A DNA stretch of 64,000 bases from Amycolatopsis balhimycina FH 1894 (GTDB taxonomy: Bacteria > Actinomycetota > Actinomycetes > Mycobacteriales > Pseudonocardiaceae). The notes under the pieces were generated by a model, which ran no database searches, was not told the origin of the DNA, and saw only the letters and a program-made list of their open reading frames with translations. Below, piece by piece: positions 20,531-29,774 of the stretch. Location of the stretch: positions 9,251,508 through 9,315,507 of the forward strand of contig NZ_KB913037.1 of NCBI RefSeq assembly GCF_000384295.1. The letters are read 5' to 3'. The first letter of the stretch is position 1, and each line of letters begins with the position of its first letter. The position numbers were made by a program, and so were the translations under genes.

Positions 20531-22099
20531 TCAGCTGGACGAGGACAGCGTGGTGTAGGCGAGGTCCTGCCCCGCGCGCTCCCAGATGACGCCGGGGCAG
20601 TTCAGGCCTTCGGCGGAAAGCCGCCGCTTGACGACCTTGAACGTCGATGTCCGCGGGAGTTCCCGGACCGTGCGCACATACCTGGGTACCTGTTTCGGCC
20701 CGAGATCGGGCTGATCGGCGAGGAAACGGCCGAACTCGGCGGGGTCCAGGGGAGTGCCGGCGGTGACGATCGCCGCCATCACCTGGTCTCCGGTCACCGG
20801 GTCGGGCACCGCGTAGACGGCGGCGTCGGCGATCGCGGGGTGCCGCAGCAGGATGCGCTCGATCGGCGCGGTGCCGAGGTTCTCCCCGTCGACGCGGAGC
20901 CAGTCGCCGAGCCGCCCGGCGAAGTAGCAGAATCCCGCGGCGTCGGCGTAGGCGAGATCGCCGGTGTGGAACTGGCCGCCGCGGAGCCGTTCCGAGTCGG
21001 CTTCGGGGTCCCGGTAGTACCCGGCGAACCAGCCGGCGCCCGCGGTGTTGACCAGTTCGCCGACGGCCTCCTCGGCGTTGGCCAGCCGGCCGTCGGAATC
21101 GAACACGGCCGGCGGGCACGGACGGCCGGTGTGCGGGTGCAGGATCGCCACGTCGCCGGCCGGCCTGCCGAGCGAGCCGGGTGGGGTGTCGTCGGTGCGG
21201 GCGAACCCCACTCCGCCTTCGGTGGAGCCGAACGCGTCGATGACCTTGCAGCCGAACCGTTCCTCGAACGCGGTCAGGTCGGCGCTCGCTCCTTCGTTCC
21301 CGTAGACCAGGCGCAGGGGGTTGTCCGCGTCGTCCGGACGCGGCGGAGTGGCGACTACGTAGGACAGGGGTTTGCCGACGTAGTTGGCGTAGGTCGCGCC
21401 GAACTTCCGCACGTCGGGGAGGAAGCCGGAAGCGGAGAACCGGCGGCGCAGGGCGATGCCCGCGCCGGCCGCGAGCCCGACCGCCCAGCCGGCCATGATG
21501 GCGTTGGAGTGGAACATCGGCATCGTGACGTAGACCGTGTCCGATGTGGACAGCCGGAAGCGCTCGGCGAGCATCGCGCCGGGAAACGCGATCTTGCCGT
21601 GGGTGCAGCGCACGGCCTTCGGGTCGCCGCTGGTGCCGGAGGTGAAGATGAGCATGAGCAGGTCGTCGGCCGACGCGGGGACGGGGTCGATCGGCGCGCT
21701 CGCCGACGGCCACGATTCCAGGTCCCGCACGCCGATCCCGCCGAGGTCCAGTCCCTCCAGCAGCGGCTGGTACTTCCGCTCGGCGAGCACGAACTGGCAG
21801 TCGGCGAGCCGGATGTCCCGCGCGAGGGCTTCGCCGCGCCGGGTCGGGTTGAGCCCGACCAGCACCGCCCCGGCGAACGCGCAGGCGCCCAAGAGGACGG
21901 AGAACGCCGGGATGTTGTCGGCCAGGATGCCGACGTGCGGCGGTTTGTCCCACTCCAGCGTCGCCCGGAGGTCGCCCGCGCGGCGTGCCGAAGCGTGGAC
22001 GTGCTCGGCCCACGAATACGTCTCGTCCTCGAACCGCAGGCCGGGACGCTCGTCCCCGGCCCGGGCCAGCAGGAGTTCGGTCACCGTCGGGACGCTCAC
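20531..22099 (-). CDS. Long-chain acyl-CoA synthetase, FadD17-like
   Basis: A 522-residue adenylate-forming enzyme. The P-loop reads LIFTSGTSGDPKAVRCTHGK, followed by the A5 motif FGSTEGG, A7 YADAAGF/HTGDLAY, A8 GRLGDWLRVDGEN and the C-terminal catalytic lysine region RTSTFKVVKRRL. It should turn a fatty or aromatic acid into its CoA thioester through an acyl-AMP intermediate. Overall layout matches the mycobacterial FadD17 type. The start is a GTG at 22099. It stands alone on the minus strand with a hydrolase gene behind it. Confidence 0.9.
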   Translation of the reverse strand: MSVPTVTELLLARAGDERPGLRFEDETYSWAEHVHASARRAGDLRATLEWDKPPHVGILADNIPAFSVLLGACAFAGAVLVGLNPTRRGEALARDIRLADCQFVLAERKYQPLLEGLDLGGIGVRDLESWPSASAPIDPVPASADDLLMLIFTSGTSGDPKAVRCTHGKIAFPGAMLAERFRLSTSDTVYVTMPMFHSNAIMAGWAVGLAAGAGIALRRRFSASGFLPDVRKFGATYANYVGKPLSYVVATPPRPDDADNPLRLVYGNEGASADLTAFEERFGCKVIDAFGSTEGGVGFARTDDTPPGSLGRPAGDVAILHPHTGRPCPPAVFDSDGRLANAEEAVGELVNTAGAGWFAGYYRDPEADSERLRGGQFHTGDLAYADAAGFCYFAGRLGDWLRVDGENLGTAPIERILLRHPAIADAAVYAVPDPVTGDQVMAAIVTAGTPLDPAEFGRFLADQPDLGPKQVPRYVRTVRELPRTSTFKVVKRRLSAEGLNCPGVIWERAGQDLAYTTLSSSS

Positions 22100-22178
22100 C
22101 CGGCACCTCCCAGCTTCGGCGGTCGGAAGTGAAACACGTTCTACTTTCTAGCACGGTGCCCGCCGGCGGTCCACAGCG

Positions 22179-22856
22179 TCATCGGTAGCTCTCGAGGAGA
22201 TCGGCCAGTTCCGTGGGGCGGCTGAGCGCGACGCAGTGGCCGGCGGCGATCTCGTCCGGGACGAGGCCGAGCCGTTCGGCCGCCAGCCCGCGGAGGAAGT
22301 CCGGGGGGAAGCAGCGGTCTTCGCGGCACAGCACGAACCTGGTCGGGATGTCCGGCCACGCGTCCAGTGGCCACGGCTCCCGCATCGCGGCGGGCGACGG
22401 GTGCGCCCGCTCCTTGCTCAGCGCCTTTTCCGCGAGCGGGCGGGGCACGTCGTGGTAAAAGCCGACGAACGGGTCGGCGTGGCCGGTGCGGCCACCGTCG
22501 CGCGCCGCCTGCGCCCGCACGGCTTCGCCGCAGCCGGTGTTCGATCCCCAGTCGCCGGGGGATTCGCCGGGCGCGGGGATCATCGCGGCCACCATGACCA
22601 GCAGCCCGGCGGCGAGCCGGTCGGCGACCAGCGGTGCGGTGAACCCGCCGAACGAGTGGCCGACCACGACGAGGTCCGTCCGGTCGCCGACGGCTTCGAC
22701 CACCGCGTCGGCGTAGTCGGTGAGCGTGGCCGACGCGTCGTCACCGGGCAGGTCCGGAGCCACCACCTCGTGCCCCCGCGCCCGCAGCTCCGCGGCGACC
22801 AGGTGCCAGGACCAGCCGCCGTCTCCGCCACCGTGGATCAGCACATACGTACTCAT
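22179..22856 (-). CDS. Alpha/beta hydrolase (esterase/MES-like)
   Basis: A 225-residue cytoplasmic alpha/beta hydrolase with oxyanion motif LIHGGGDGGWSW, nucleophile elbow VVGHSFGG (Ser near residue 75) and a late His in EIAAGHCVAL. The size and the GGGDGGWSWH start resemble plant methyl-esterase and hydroxynitrile-lyase relatives common in actinomycetes. The ATG at 22856 gives the canonical N-terminus; upstream in-frame residues are low-complexity. It lies 37 bases downstream of the MFS gene and may be cotranscribed. Confidence 0.85.
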   Translation of the reverse strand: MSTYVLIHGGGDGGWSWHLVAAELRARGHEVVAPDLPGDDASATLTDYADAVVEAVGDRTDLVVVGHSFGGFTAPLVADRLAAGLLVMVAAMIPAPGESPGDWGSNTGCGEAVRAQAARDGGRTGHADPFVGFYHDVPRPLAEKALSKERAHPSPAAMREPWPLDAWPDIPTRFVLCREDRCFPPDFLRGLAAERLGLVPDEIAAGHCVALSRPTELADLLESYR

Positions 22857-22893
22857 GGGGCACTGCCTTTCGGTTGTGGTCAACGGGAATCGG

Positions 22894-24099
22894 TCAGTCG
22901 TGGGCGGCGGTCCGGCGGCGCAGGGCCGGTCCGAGCGCCCGCTGCGCGGCGAACAGGACGATCCCGCCGATCGCGCACGCCACTCCGAGGCCGGTCGCGC
23001 CGGCGAGTTCGAGCAGTGCGGTCCCGGCCAGCGGGCCGAGCACCGCGCCGATGCTCCAGGTGGCCGAGGCGAGGCCCAGGTACCCGCCACGCAGTTCGGC
23101 CGGGGCGAGGCCGGCGAAGGTGTCGCCGAACCGGACGGCGATCCCGATCTGGCCGAGCGTCCAGATCAGGACCGAACCGGCGAAGCCGGCGGTTCCGTGA
23201 CTCACGGCGCCGAGCGCGGCGCCGAGCCCGACCAGGAGCATCGAGACGGCCGACACCGCGTGGGCGTTCCGGCCGGCGAGCAGCCGGACCGCCACGGGCT
23301 GGAGGGCCACGACGGCGATCCCGTTCAGCGTCAGCACCGCGCCGTACGTCGCGGGCCCGAGGCCGCCGGCCGTCATCAGCAGCGGCAACGTCGTGAACGT
23401 CTGCAGGAACAGCGTGAAGTAGCCGACGTGCACCGCCATCATCGCGATCATCAACCGGTCACGTCGCACCACGGGCAGCAGCGCCTGCCGCATCCGAGCC
23501 GATCCGGCCGGACGCGTTTCCGGGACCCGGCGCCAGACGATCAGGGCCGCGGCCAGCGAGGCCAGCACGTTGATCCAGAACAGGAGCCCGTATCCGTGCT
23601 TGGCCAGCACCCCGGCTGTGACCCCGGCGACGGAGAAGCCGAGGTTGGCCGCCCAGTAGAGCAGCCCGAACGCGCGGATCCGTTGCGGCGCGGGCAGATC
23701 GGCGACGGCGGCCGACCCGGCCGGGCGGAACAGCTCGAGCGTCAGCCCGGCCCCGACGGCGGCCACCCAGATCCCGGGCAGCGAGTCCGCCGAGCCGAGC
23801 GCGGTGAGGGCCGCGGCGCCACCCAGGAACCCTGCCAGCATCGTGTTGCGCCGGCCGATCCGGTCGCCCAGCCAGCCGCCGAGCAGCTGGGATCCGATGT
23901 CTCCCAGGCCGACGGCCGCGACCACCGCGCCCGCGGTGGCGGGGGAGAGGTGCTGCGCCTGCGTCAGGTACAGCACCAGGAACGACCGCACCACGCCGCC
24001 GGCGCGGCCGACGAAGTGTGTGGCCGCCAAGGCCCAGACGAGCTTGGGCAGCCCCAGGTGCGGCCGGTGGGCCGGATCGATCGTGCTCGTGGTGGTCAT
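22894..24099 (-). CDS. MFS transporter
   Basis: A 401-residue membrane protein with 12 predicted helices. The loop-2 motif GGWLGDRIGRRNTMLAGF is the classic major-facilitator signature. It should be a proton-driven drug or metabolite exporter. It is transcribed away from a LysR gene with 84 bases between them, and a hydrolase gene follows on the same strand. Such LysR/MFS pairs are commonly inducible efflux units. Confidence 0.92.
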   Translation of the reverse strand: MTTTSTIDPAHRPHLGLPKLVWALAATHFVGRAGGVVRSFLVLYLTQAQHLSPATAGAVVAAVGLGDIGSQLLGGWLGDRIGRRNTMLAGFLGGAAALTALGSADSLPGIWVAAVGAGLTLELFRPAGSAAVADLPAPQRIRAFGLLYWAANLGFSVAGVTAGVLAKHGYGLLFWINVLASLAAALIVWRRVPETRPAGSARMRQALLPVVRRDRLMIAMMAVHVGYFTLFLQTFTTLPLLMTAGGLGPATYGAVLTLNGIAVVALQPVAVRLLAGRNAHAVSAVSMLLVGLGAALGAVSHGTAGFAGSVLIWTLGQIGIAVRFGDTFAGLAPAELRGGYLGLASATWSIGAVLGPLAGTALLELAGATGLGVACAIGGIVLFAAQRALGPALRRRTAAHD

Positions 24100-24135
24100 G
24101 GCGACAACGCTAGGTCCGCAGAAGCATCACGAAAA

Positions 24136-24162
24136 GCGATGATTTCCGATCGAATCAATCGC
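24136..24162. promoter_or_regulatory. Dyad in the LysR-MFS divergent promoter
   Basis: GCGAT and ATCGC frame an imperfect dyad (GCGATGATT...AATCAATCGC), with a T-N11-A core inside (ATT-tccgatcg-AAT). It is AT-rich relative to its surroundings and sits between the two divergent starts, as expected for a LysR site. Confidence 0.5.
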
Positions 24163-24183
24163 CATCGGCTATGTTAAGGCGCT

Positions 24184-25077
24184 ATGGCCGACTTCGAGCT
24201 GCGCCACCTGAGGACCATGGCCGCCATCGCCGAGGAAGGAACGTTCGGGCAGGCGGCGGCCCGGCTCGGCTACACCCAGTCGTCGGTGAGCCAGCAGATC
24301 GCCGCGCTGGAGAAGGCCGTCGGCGGCCCGGTCTTCGACCGGCCCGGCGGGCCGAAGCCCGTCCGGATCACGCCGCTCGGCGAGGTCGTGCTGGCCCACG
24401 GCCGCGAGCTCCTGACGAAGGCGGCGGCGCTGACCGACGCCGTCGACCGGTTCCGCGCGGGCCACGGCCGGATCGACATCGGCACCTTCCAGAGCGTGTC
24501 GAACCTGATCCTGCCGGCCGTCATCCGCCGGCTGCTGGACGAGCACCCCGGCTGCGACATCAGGCTGTCCGACGTGACGCCGGAGGACCCGCGGCTCGGC
24601 GAGCTCGACCTGCTGTTCCACGACGGCCCGGTCGACGGCGACGCCGAACGCGTCAAGCTGTTCGACGAGCCGTACCTGCTGGTGACGGGCGCGGGCGCGG
24701 TCGACGGCGGCCCGGTCCCGGTGAAGCTGCTCGACGATGTCCCGATGGTCGCCTGGCCGCCGACCCATCACCAGCGGTGGCTGGAGCGGACGTTCGCCCG
24801 CGCCGGCGCGCAGCCGCGGTTCGTGTTCCGCACGACGGGCCACGAAACGATCCTGTCGATGGTGCGGGCCGGCATCGGCTGGGCGGTGCTGCCCTGGCTC
24901 GCCCTGCACACCCACGACGCCTGGTCCGACGACCAGCTCGCCATCCACCGGCTGAAGCCGCCGCCCACCCGCGAGCTGTCCCTGCACTGGCCGGCCGGGC
25001 GGACCGAATCCCCGCTTGCCATCCGGACGCGGGAGATCGCCGTCGACGTCGCCCGCGAGCTCGCCGGGCGGATGTGA
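24184..25077 (+). CDS. LysR-family transcriptional regulator
   Basis: A 297-residue LysR protein. The winged HTH is residues 5-62 (GTFGQAAARLGYTQSSVSQQ), followed by a two-lobed inducer-binding domain from about residue 90 (IDIGTFQSVSNLILPAVIRR). It is divergent from an MFS gene and convergent with a monooxygenase gene, so its most likely target is the MFS operon. Confidence 0.92.
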   Translation: MADFELRHLRTMAAIAEEGTFGQAAARLGYTQSSVSQQIAALEKAVGGPVFDRPGGPKPVRITPLGEVVLAHGRELLTKAAALTDAVDRFRAGHGRIDIGTFQSVSNLILPAVIRRLLDEHPGCDIRLSDVTPEDPRLGELDLLFHDGPVDGDAERVKLFDEPYLLVTGAGAVDGGPVPVKLLDDVPMVAWPPTHHQRWLERTFARAGAQPRFVFRTTGHETILSMVRAGIGWAVLPWLALHTHDAWSDDQLAIHRLKPPPTRELSLHWPAGRTESPLAIRTREIAVDVARELAGRM

Positions 25078-25097
25078 CGGCCGTCCGATCTGGCCGG

Positions 25098-26687
25098 TCA
25101 GTACAACTGCCCGGCCAGGTTGGTGACCACGGGGCCGAGCTCGTCTGCCGTCGTCATCGCGGCGACGTAGCGGTCGGGACGGACCACCACGACGTCGCGG
25201 GCACGTGCCTGGAACCACGGGCGCAACTCGTTGTGAACGTCTTCGACGACGATGGTGTCCTGATCGGCACAGTGCTGCCGGTGGTGCCGTTCGCCGGCTC
25301 GTGATTCGACGATCTTGACGATGCGCGGCCTGAACACCTTCACCGCGGCGAGTTCCGCGTCGCCGAGCTTGGCCAGGGGGTCGCATTCGAACCCGATCAC
25401 GGCGAACCACGGCCCGAGGACGTCGTCGAGACGGGGATGCGTACCCTCGCCGGTCTCCACCCGCGGTTGCACGAACATCCGGCCCACGCCAGGAAGATGC
25501 GGACCGGGCGCCACGAAACCGGCCTGGTAGCGGGGGACCGGCTTGAACCGCATCTCGAGGACCCACCGTTTGACCGCCGGCGCGAGGGAAGCGGCGCGGA
25601 GAAACCAGTTGCGGGCGTGCGCCAGGGACCGCCGCGTCGGGCTGAGGATCCGGCCGAGCGTGGTCGACAGGTCGATCATCGCCTTCGCGTGCGGCCGGCG
25701 TTCCTGTTCGTAGGTAAGGAAAAGCGAGTGATCGGCCTGGTCGCGCACGATCGCCGTGAGCTTCCAGCAGAGGTTGGTGACGTCGCGGATGCCGGTGTTC
25801 ATTCCCTGCCCGGCCCACGGCGGCATCAGGTGCGCGGCGTCCCCGGCCAGCGCGATGCGGCCGTCGGCGAACCGGGCCGCGATGCGGGAGTGGTGGGTGT
25901 ACACCCGGGCGCGGATGACGTCGACCACGCCCGGGTCGGCGAGGTGGTGGCGGAGGAGGCCGGCGACCCGGTCCGGGGCGAGCATCTCGCCGGCGTCCTC
26001 GCCCGGGAAGAGCATGAACTCCCAGCGGCGGCGGTCGTCCGGCAGGTGGGCGCAGACGTACGGGCGGCGCGGGTCGCAGTGCAACGCCGTGTACGGGGCT
26101 TCCAGCGGGTCGTTGGCGCAGTCGATGACCACCCACTTGCGCGGGTGGGTCGAGCCTTCCAAGGGGATGCCGAGCAGGCCGCGCACGGTACTGCGGCCAC
26201 CGTCGGCCGCGATCACGTAGTCAGCGCGCACTTCGCGGGCACCGTCTTCGCCGACGAAGGACAGCGTCACGCCGTCCGCGTCCTGCCGGATCTGCCGCAG
26301 CTCGGTGCCGAGCATCACCTGCACGTGGGGAAACCGTCGCAAGCCGCGCCGCAGCACGGCCTCCGCTTCGGGCTGCAGGAAGATGTTGCGCTTGTACCAG
26401 CCGAAATCCTGGGCGGTGGGCCGGATGTCGGCCAGGCAGTGACCGGAGGCGTCGAAGAACTTCAGCGGCACGTTCTGGATGGCGCTGCGCAGCACTTCGC
26501 CGGCGAGGCCGATGGTCTGGAAGGTGCGCAGTGATTCGTCGTCCACCCCGATCGCGCGCGGGTACCCGACGACGTCCGGTTCCCGGTCGATGATCAGCGT
26601 GGTGACGCCGTAGGTGCCGAGCAGGTTGGCCGCGGTCGCCCCGACCGGCCCGGCGCCCACGATCGCGACCTGGACGCGGTCGGTCAC
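25098..26687 (-). CDS. FAD-dependent aromatic hydroxylase (MhpA-like)
   Basis: A 529-residue class A flavoprotein monooxygenase. The FAD motif GAGPVGATAANLL is at residues 11-24, the DG motif is YVIAADGGRSTVRG, and the GD motif is GRIALAGDAAHLMPPWAGQG. The length and the GVDDESLRTFQTIGL stretch match 3-(3-hydroxyphenyl)propionate hydroxylase relatives, which hydroxylate a phenolic ring using NAD(P)H and O2. The GTG start overlaps the preceding hydrolase stop (GTGA). It is the last gene of an eight-gene minus-strand operon. Confidence 0.88.
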   Translation of the reverse strand: MTDRVQVAIVGAGPVGATAANLLGTYGVTTLIIDREPDVVGYPRAIGVDDESLRTFQTIGLAGEVLRSAIQNVPLKFFDASGHCLADIRPTAQDFGWYKRNIFLQPEAEAVLRRGLRRFPHVQVMLGTELRQIRQDADGVTLSFVGEDGAREVRADYVIAADGGRSTVRGLLGIPLEGSTHPRKWVVIDCANDPLEAPYTALHCDPRRPYVCAHLPDDRRRWEFMLFPGEDAGEMLAPDRVAGLLRHHLADPGVVDVIRARVYTHHSRIAARFADGRIALAGDAAHLMPPWAGQGMNTGIRDVTNLCWKLTAIVRDQADHSLFLTYEQERRPHAKAMIDLSTTLGRILSPTRRSLAHARNWFLRAASLAPAVKRWVLEMRFKPVPRYQAGFVAPGPHLPGVGRMFVQPRVETGEGTHPRLDDVLGPWFAVIGFECDPLAKLGDAELAAVKVFRPRIVKIVESRAGERHHRQHCADQDTIVVEDVHNELRPWFQARARDVVVVRPDRYVAAMTTADELGPVVTNLAGQLY

Positions 26688-27535
26688 CGCGAGACTCCCG
26701 CCAGGAAGCCGGTCACCAGCCGGAGGAATTCGGCGGGGTTGTCGTCGTGCGCGTAATGCCCGGCTTCGGGAATCTCCGCCCAGCGAAGCAGCGGCTGCCG
26801 GTCGGCCATCTCCCGGCAGACGGAGACCGGGAGGAAGTCCGAGCGGGCGCCGCGGAGGACGAGGGTGGGACAGCGCAGCGCGTCCACACAGGCCCACAGG
26901 TCGACCGGCCCGGCGGGGTCACCGCCGCACCGGGCGGCGGCGATGCCCGCCATGTCGAGTTTCCATTCCCACCGGCCGTCGCCGCCGGGGCGGACGGTGT
27001 GTTCGATCCGGGACCTGAGCGCCTCGTCGGTGATGCCCGGGCGGAGGTCCCGCCAGTAGGCACGCACGGCCCCGAGCGAATCGAAGCTGCGCGGAGTGCC
27101 ACGCAGCTCGCGCAGGATCCGGTCCGCGCCCGCGGTGTCCGTCGACGAACCCGGCCCGATGTCTTCGACGACCAGGGCGGTGACCTGGTCCGGGTGCCTC
27201 GCGGCGAAGGCGTAGCCGACCGTGCCGCCCATGGAGTGGCCGATGATGCCGAAGCGGGTGAGCCCGAGCGACGCGACGAGCTTCTCGATGTCCTCGACGT
27301 AGGCGTTGGTGAAGTAGTCACGACCGGGGTCCCACGAGCTGTCGCCGCGGCCGCGGAAGTCCGGGGCGACCACCGCGTGGGTGCTGCTCACCGCGCGCGC
27401 GACCTGTTCCCAGGTGTGGGCGTAGCTGCGCAGTCCGTGGAGCAGGAGGACAGCCGGGCGACTGTCGTCGCCCCACCGCAGGAAATGGCAGGTCAGGCCG
27501 TTGATGAGGACCTCGTGACTCGTCGGCTCGGTCAT
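26684..27535 (-). CDS. Alpha/beta hydrolase (meta-cleavage hydrolase-like)
   Basis: A 283-residue cytoplasmic hydrolase: oxyanion motif LLLHGLRSYAHTW, nucleophile elbow GIIGHSMGGTVG, acid in LVLRGARSDF and His in EAGHYAHDD. Its operon position between an AA_synth gene and an aromatic hydroxylase suggests it cleaves a ring-fission product or an ester, but general esterase activity is equally possible. The start chosen is ATG 27535, four bases after the upstream stop; a longer start at 27562 would overlap the upstream gene. Confidence 0.85.
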   Translation of the reverse strand: MTEPTSHEVLINGLTCHFLRWGDDSRPAVLLLHGLRSYAHTWEQVARAVSSTHAVVAPDFRGRGDSSWDPGRDYFTNAYVEDIEKLVASLGLTRFGIIGHSMGGTVGYAFAARHPDQVTALVVEDIGPGSSTDTAGADRILRELRGTPRSFDSLGAVRAYWRDLRPGITDEALRSRIEHTVRPGGDGRWEWKLDMAGIAAARCGGDPAGPVDLWACVDALRCPTLVLRGARSDFLPVSVCREMADRQPLLRWAEIPEAGHYAHDDNPAEFLRLVTGFLAGVSR

Positions 27536-27539
27536 CGGG

Positions 27540-28142
27540 CTAGCGCAGCCCGTCCTCGCCACGCACTTCGGCGGCGGAGAGGCCGCCGAGGCGGGCGTGC
27601 AGCCGGCCGCGGGACGCGAACGCGAAGGCGATGACGACTTCGTCCGGGCGAGGCGCGTCGCCGAAGCCGATCGAGATCGTGTCGTAGTTCGAGCGCACGT
27701 AGAGCGCGTCCTTGTGGGCCAACGGAATGTCGATGACGGCTCCGGCGGCGCCGACCTTGCCCGTCGACGGCACCCACGACTTCCCGCCGCCCACGGCCTC
27801 GCGCACCGGGTCCGCGAACACCTGGGTGAGGAACGCGTTGCCGTGCTCGTATTCGCCGAGGGTGCCGACGACGCACGCCTTGCCGTAGCTCTGGATCGGC
27901 TCGCCGCCGGAGGCCTCGACCGCGCGGCGGCCCACTTCGTGCCCCAGCTCGGCCGACTTCGCGACGATGTCGCTCAAGTCCTCGCTGAAGCGGCCGGCAT
28001 AGGGGTTGTGCACGGCCGCGGCCACGACGATGCGGCGCACCGCCGATCCGTCGGCGGCCTGCCCGGTCTCGTTGGCGAGCACGTCCTCGACGTGCGTGAA
28101 CCATTTCCGGACGTGATAGGGCCCGAAGTTCGCGACTGGCAT
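27540..28142 (-). CDS. Amino acid synthesis (AA_synth, PF06684) family protein
   Basis: A 200-residue protein of a family named for a suspected role in amino-acid synthesis but often found in aromatic degradation operons. Recognisable stretches are RRIVVAAAVHNPYAGRFSEDL, GKACVVGTLGEYEHGNAFLT and PLAHKDALYVRSNYDTI. No catalytic residues are established for the family. It lies inside the catabolic operon, with the repeat at 28188 between it and the upstream VOC gene. Confidence 0.85.
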   Translation of the reverse strand: MPVANFGPYHVRKWFTHVEDVLANETGQAADGSAVRRIVVAAAVHNPYAGRFSEDLSDIVAKSAELGHEVGRRAVEASGGEPIQSYGKACVVGTLGEYEHGNAFLTQVFADPVREAVGGGKSWVPSTGKVGAAGAVIDIPLAHKDALYVRSNYDTISIGFGDAPRPDEVVIAFAFASRGRLHARLGGLSAAEVRGEDGLR

Positions 28143-28187
28143 GAGTTCGACCTCGTGGTTGTCGGGTGATCAGGGACTGTGCCGCCA

Positions 28188-28281
28188 TTTACCAATCCGA
28201 CCACAGCCACGGCCGAATGGCTTTCGTGGCAACGGTTGCTTACCGCTCGGGGGGCGGCCTACTTTTGGCCGGATTAGTAAA
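28188..28281. repeat. MITE-like 92-bp repeat, copy A
   Basis: The ends are TTTACCAATCCG and CGGATTAGTAAA, terminal inverted repeats with one mismatch. Pairing continues imperfectly inward to about 30 bases per side, so the unit can fold into one long hairpin. A second copy lies at 44523-44614 in the same orientation and is identical over most of its length. The stop codon of the VOC gene (TAA) falls inside one terminus. No transposase gene is present. Confidence 0.85.
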
Positions 28282-28729
28282 GCGGCTCGAGCTCGACCGG
28301 CTCGCTCGGAGCGTTGTGCTCGCCGAGGATGCGCCGGCCCTCGTCGTCGTCGGTGACGGTTTCGGCGAACAGCTCGAACCGGTTGCCGTCGGGGTCCTCG
28401 AAGTAGAGGCCGATCCCCACCTTGTGGTCGGTCGTCTTGACCACCTTGACGCCCTTGGAGAGCAGCATTCCGTAGAGCCGGCGCAGATCGTCGACGTCGC
28501 CCTGGATCTCCAGGCCGTAGTGCTGCAGGCCCAGGCCACCGTGGGCGGCGCCGTCCTCGGCCTGGATGAGCGCGATGTCGTGGTGTTTGCGGCCGAAGGA
28601 AAGGAAAACCCACTGGGGGCCGCGAGCGGTGACTTCCAGGCCGAGCACGTCGGCGTACCACGCCGCCGACGTCTCGGGGTCGCGCACGAACAGGGAAAGG
28701 TGCGTGCGGACGACCACGGGTTTGATCAC
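28274..28729 (-). CDS. VOC-family protein (possible small extradiol dioxygenase)
   Basis: A 151-residue vicinal-oxygen-chelate protein with two beta-alpha-beta-beta-beta units. The metal-binding triad expected for the fold is visible as His10 (VRTHLSLFV), His70 (GLQHYGLEI) and Glu119 (GNRFELFAE). These suit a metal-dependent lyase, isomerase or ring-cleaving dioxygenase. Within an operon holding an aromatic hydroxylase and a C-C hydrolase-like protein, a dioxygenase role is attractive but unproven. The GTG at 28729 follows a GGAG site. Its last codons run into the repeat at 28188-28281. Confidence 0.85.
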   Translation of the reverse strand: MIKPVVVRTHLSLFVRDPETSAAWYADVLGLEVTARGPQWVFLSFGRKHHDIALIQAEDGAAHGGLGLQHYGLEIQGDVDDLRRLYGMLLSKGVKVVKTTDHKVGIGLYFEDPDGNRFELFAETVTDDDEGRRILGEHNAPSEPVELEPLY

Positions 28730-28740
28730 GGTGTGCTCCT

Positions 28741-29754
28741 TCAATGGGTGGCGGCGGGGGCGTCGGCGGCGACGGCCGGGGTCCAGGCCACGTCGGTGAT
28801 CTCGGGGAATTCCCGCCATTCCTTGGCGAAGGTGCGGCCGCCGTCGGTGGAGCGGAACAGGTGGCCGTACTTGGTGCCGGCGAAGACGAGGTCCGGGTCG
28901 CCAGCGTGGGTGCCGAACGCCCAGACAGTCGAGTTGGCCGGGGTGTCGAATGTGGACTCCTGCCAGGTCTGGGTGAGGTCGTCGGACCGGAAGACGCGGG
29001 TCTTGGTGCCCGGCGTGCCGTCGCCGATGCCGAGCAGCACCGAGTCGCTGCCCGGGATGCGGGCGACCAGGCGGGTGTAATAGATGCCCCACGTCGACTT
29101 CGTGCCGGTGCGCGTCCAGGTCGCGCCGTCGTCCTGGCTGACGAAGACGGCGTTGACGACGAGGCAGAGGATCGTCTTGGGCGGCCCGTCGAGCACGACG
29201 ACGCAGTGGATGTCGGACGGCGCCACGCCGTCGGGGCTGTCGACGCGATCCCAGGTGTCGCCGCGGTCGCGGGTCAGCCAGAGGCCGCCTTCCTCGACGC
29301 CGAACCAGGCGGACTTGCCGTCGACGTGGTCGTAGACGGCGGTGAGGATCCGCGGCTTGCTGACGCCGGCGCAGCGTTCCGGCAGTTCGGGGGAGAGCCG
29401 GTCCCAGGTGCGTCCGCCGTCGGCGGTGCGGTACATGGCGGCACGGGATGGTGCGCCGGTGCCGATCAGCATGCTGTCGGGGTCGTTCGGGTCGATGGCG
29501 ATCGACCACACCTGGGTGTCGTCGAACGGCGAGGCGACCCGGGTCCAGCGGGTGCCGCCGTCGTCGCTGCGGCCGAGCCCGACCTCGGCGCCGGCGAAGA
29601 TCACTTCGGGCCGGGTGGGGTGGACGGCCAGCGCGCGCACCACGGAGTCGAACTCGAGCCCCTGATCCAGGGGGATGCGGTTCCAGGTCGTGCCGTCGTC
29701 GTTGCTGCGCAACACACCTTGTCCGGCGGTGGCGACCAGAATGGTTCCTTGCAT
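28741..29754 (-). CDS. BNR/Asp-box beta-propeller protein
   Basis: A 337-residue protein with six Asp-box turns (SNDDGTTW, SDDGGTRW, TADGGRTW, TRDRGDTW, SQDDGATW, STDGGRTF), indicating a six- or seven-bladed propeller like exo-sialidases or photosystem-II assembly factors. It lacks a signal peptide and the arginine triad of sialidases is not evident, so glycosidase activity is unlikely. It sits in the middle of an aromatic/amine catabolic operon, 11 bases before the VOC start, where its role is unknown. Confidence 0.85.
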   Translation of the reverse strand: MQGTILVATAGQGVLRSNDDGTTWNRIPLDQGLEFDSVVRALAVHPTRPEVIFAGAEVGLGRSDDGGTRWTRVASPFDDTQVWSIAIDPNDPDSMLIGTGAPSRAAMYRTADGGRTWDRLSPELPERCAGVSKPRILTAVYDHVDGKSAWFGVEEGGLWLTRDRGDTWDRVDSPDGVAPSDIHCVVVLDGPPKTILCLVVNAVFVSQDDGATWTRTGTKSTWGIYYTRLVARIPGSDSVLLGIGDGTPGTKTRVFRSDDLTQTWQESTFDTPANSTVWAFGTHAGDPDLVFAGTKYGHLFRSTDGGRTFAKEWREFPEITDVAWTPAVAADAPAATH

Positions 29755-29774
29755 CGGTGCTCTCCTTTACGTGG

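Noticed and set aside
28274..29509. A VOC protein with a long N-terminal extension
   Set aside because: The extension is an Arg/His-rich shadow of the propeller gene. GTG 28729 with GGAG gives a normal VOC protein.
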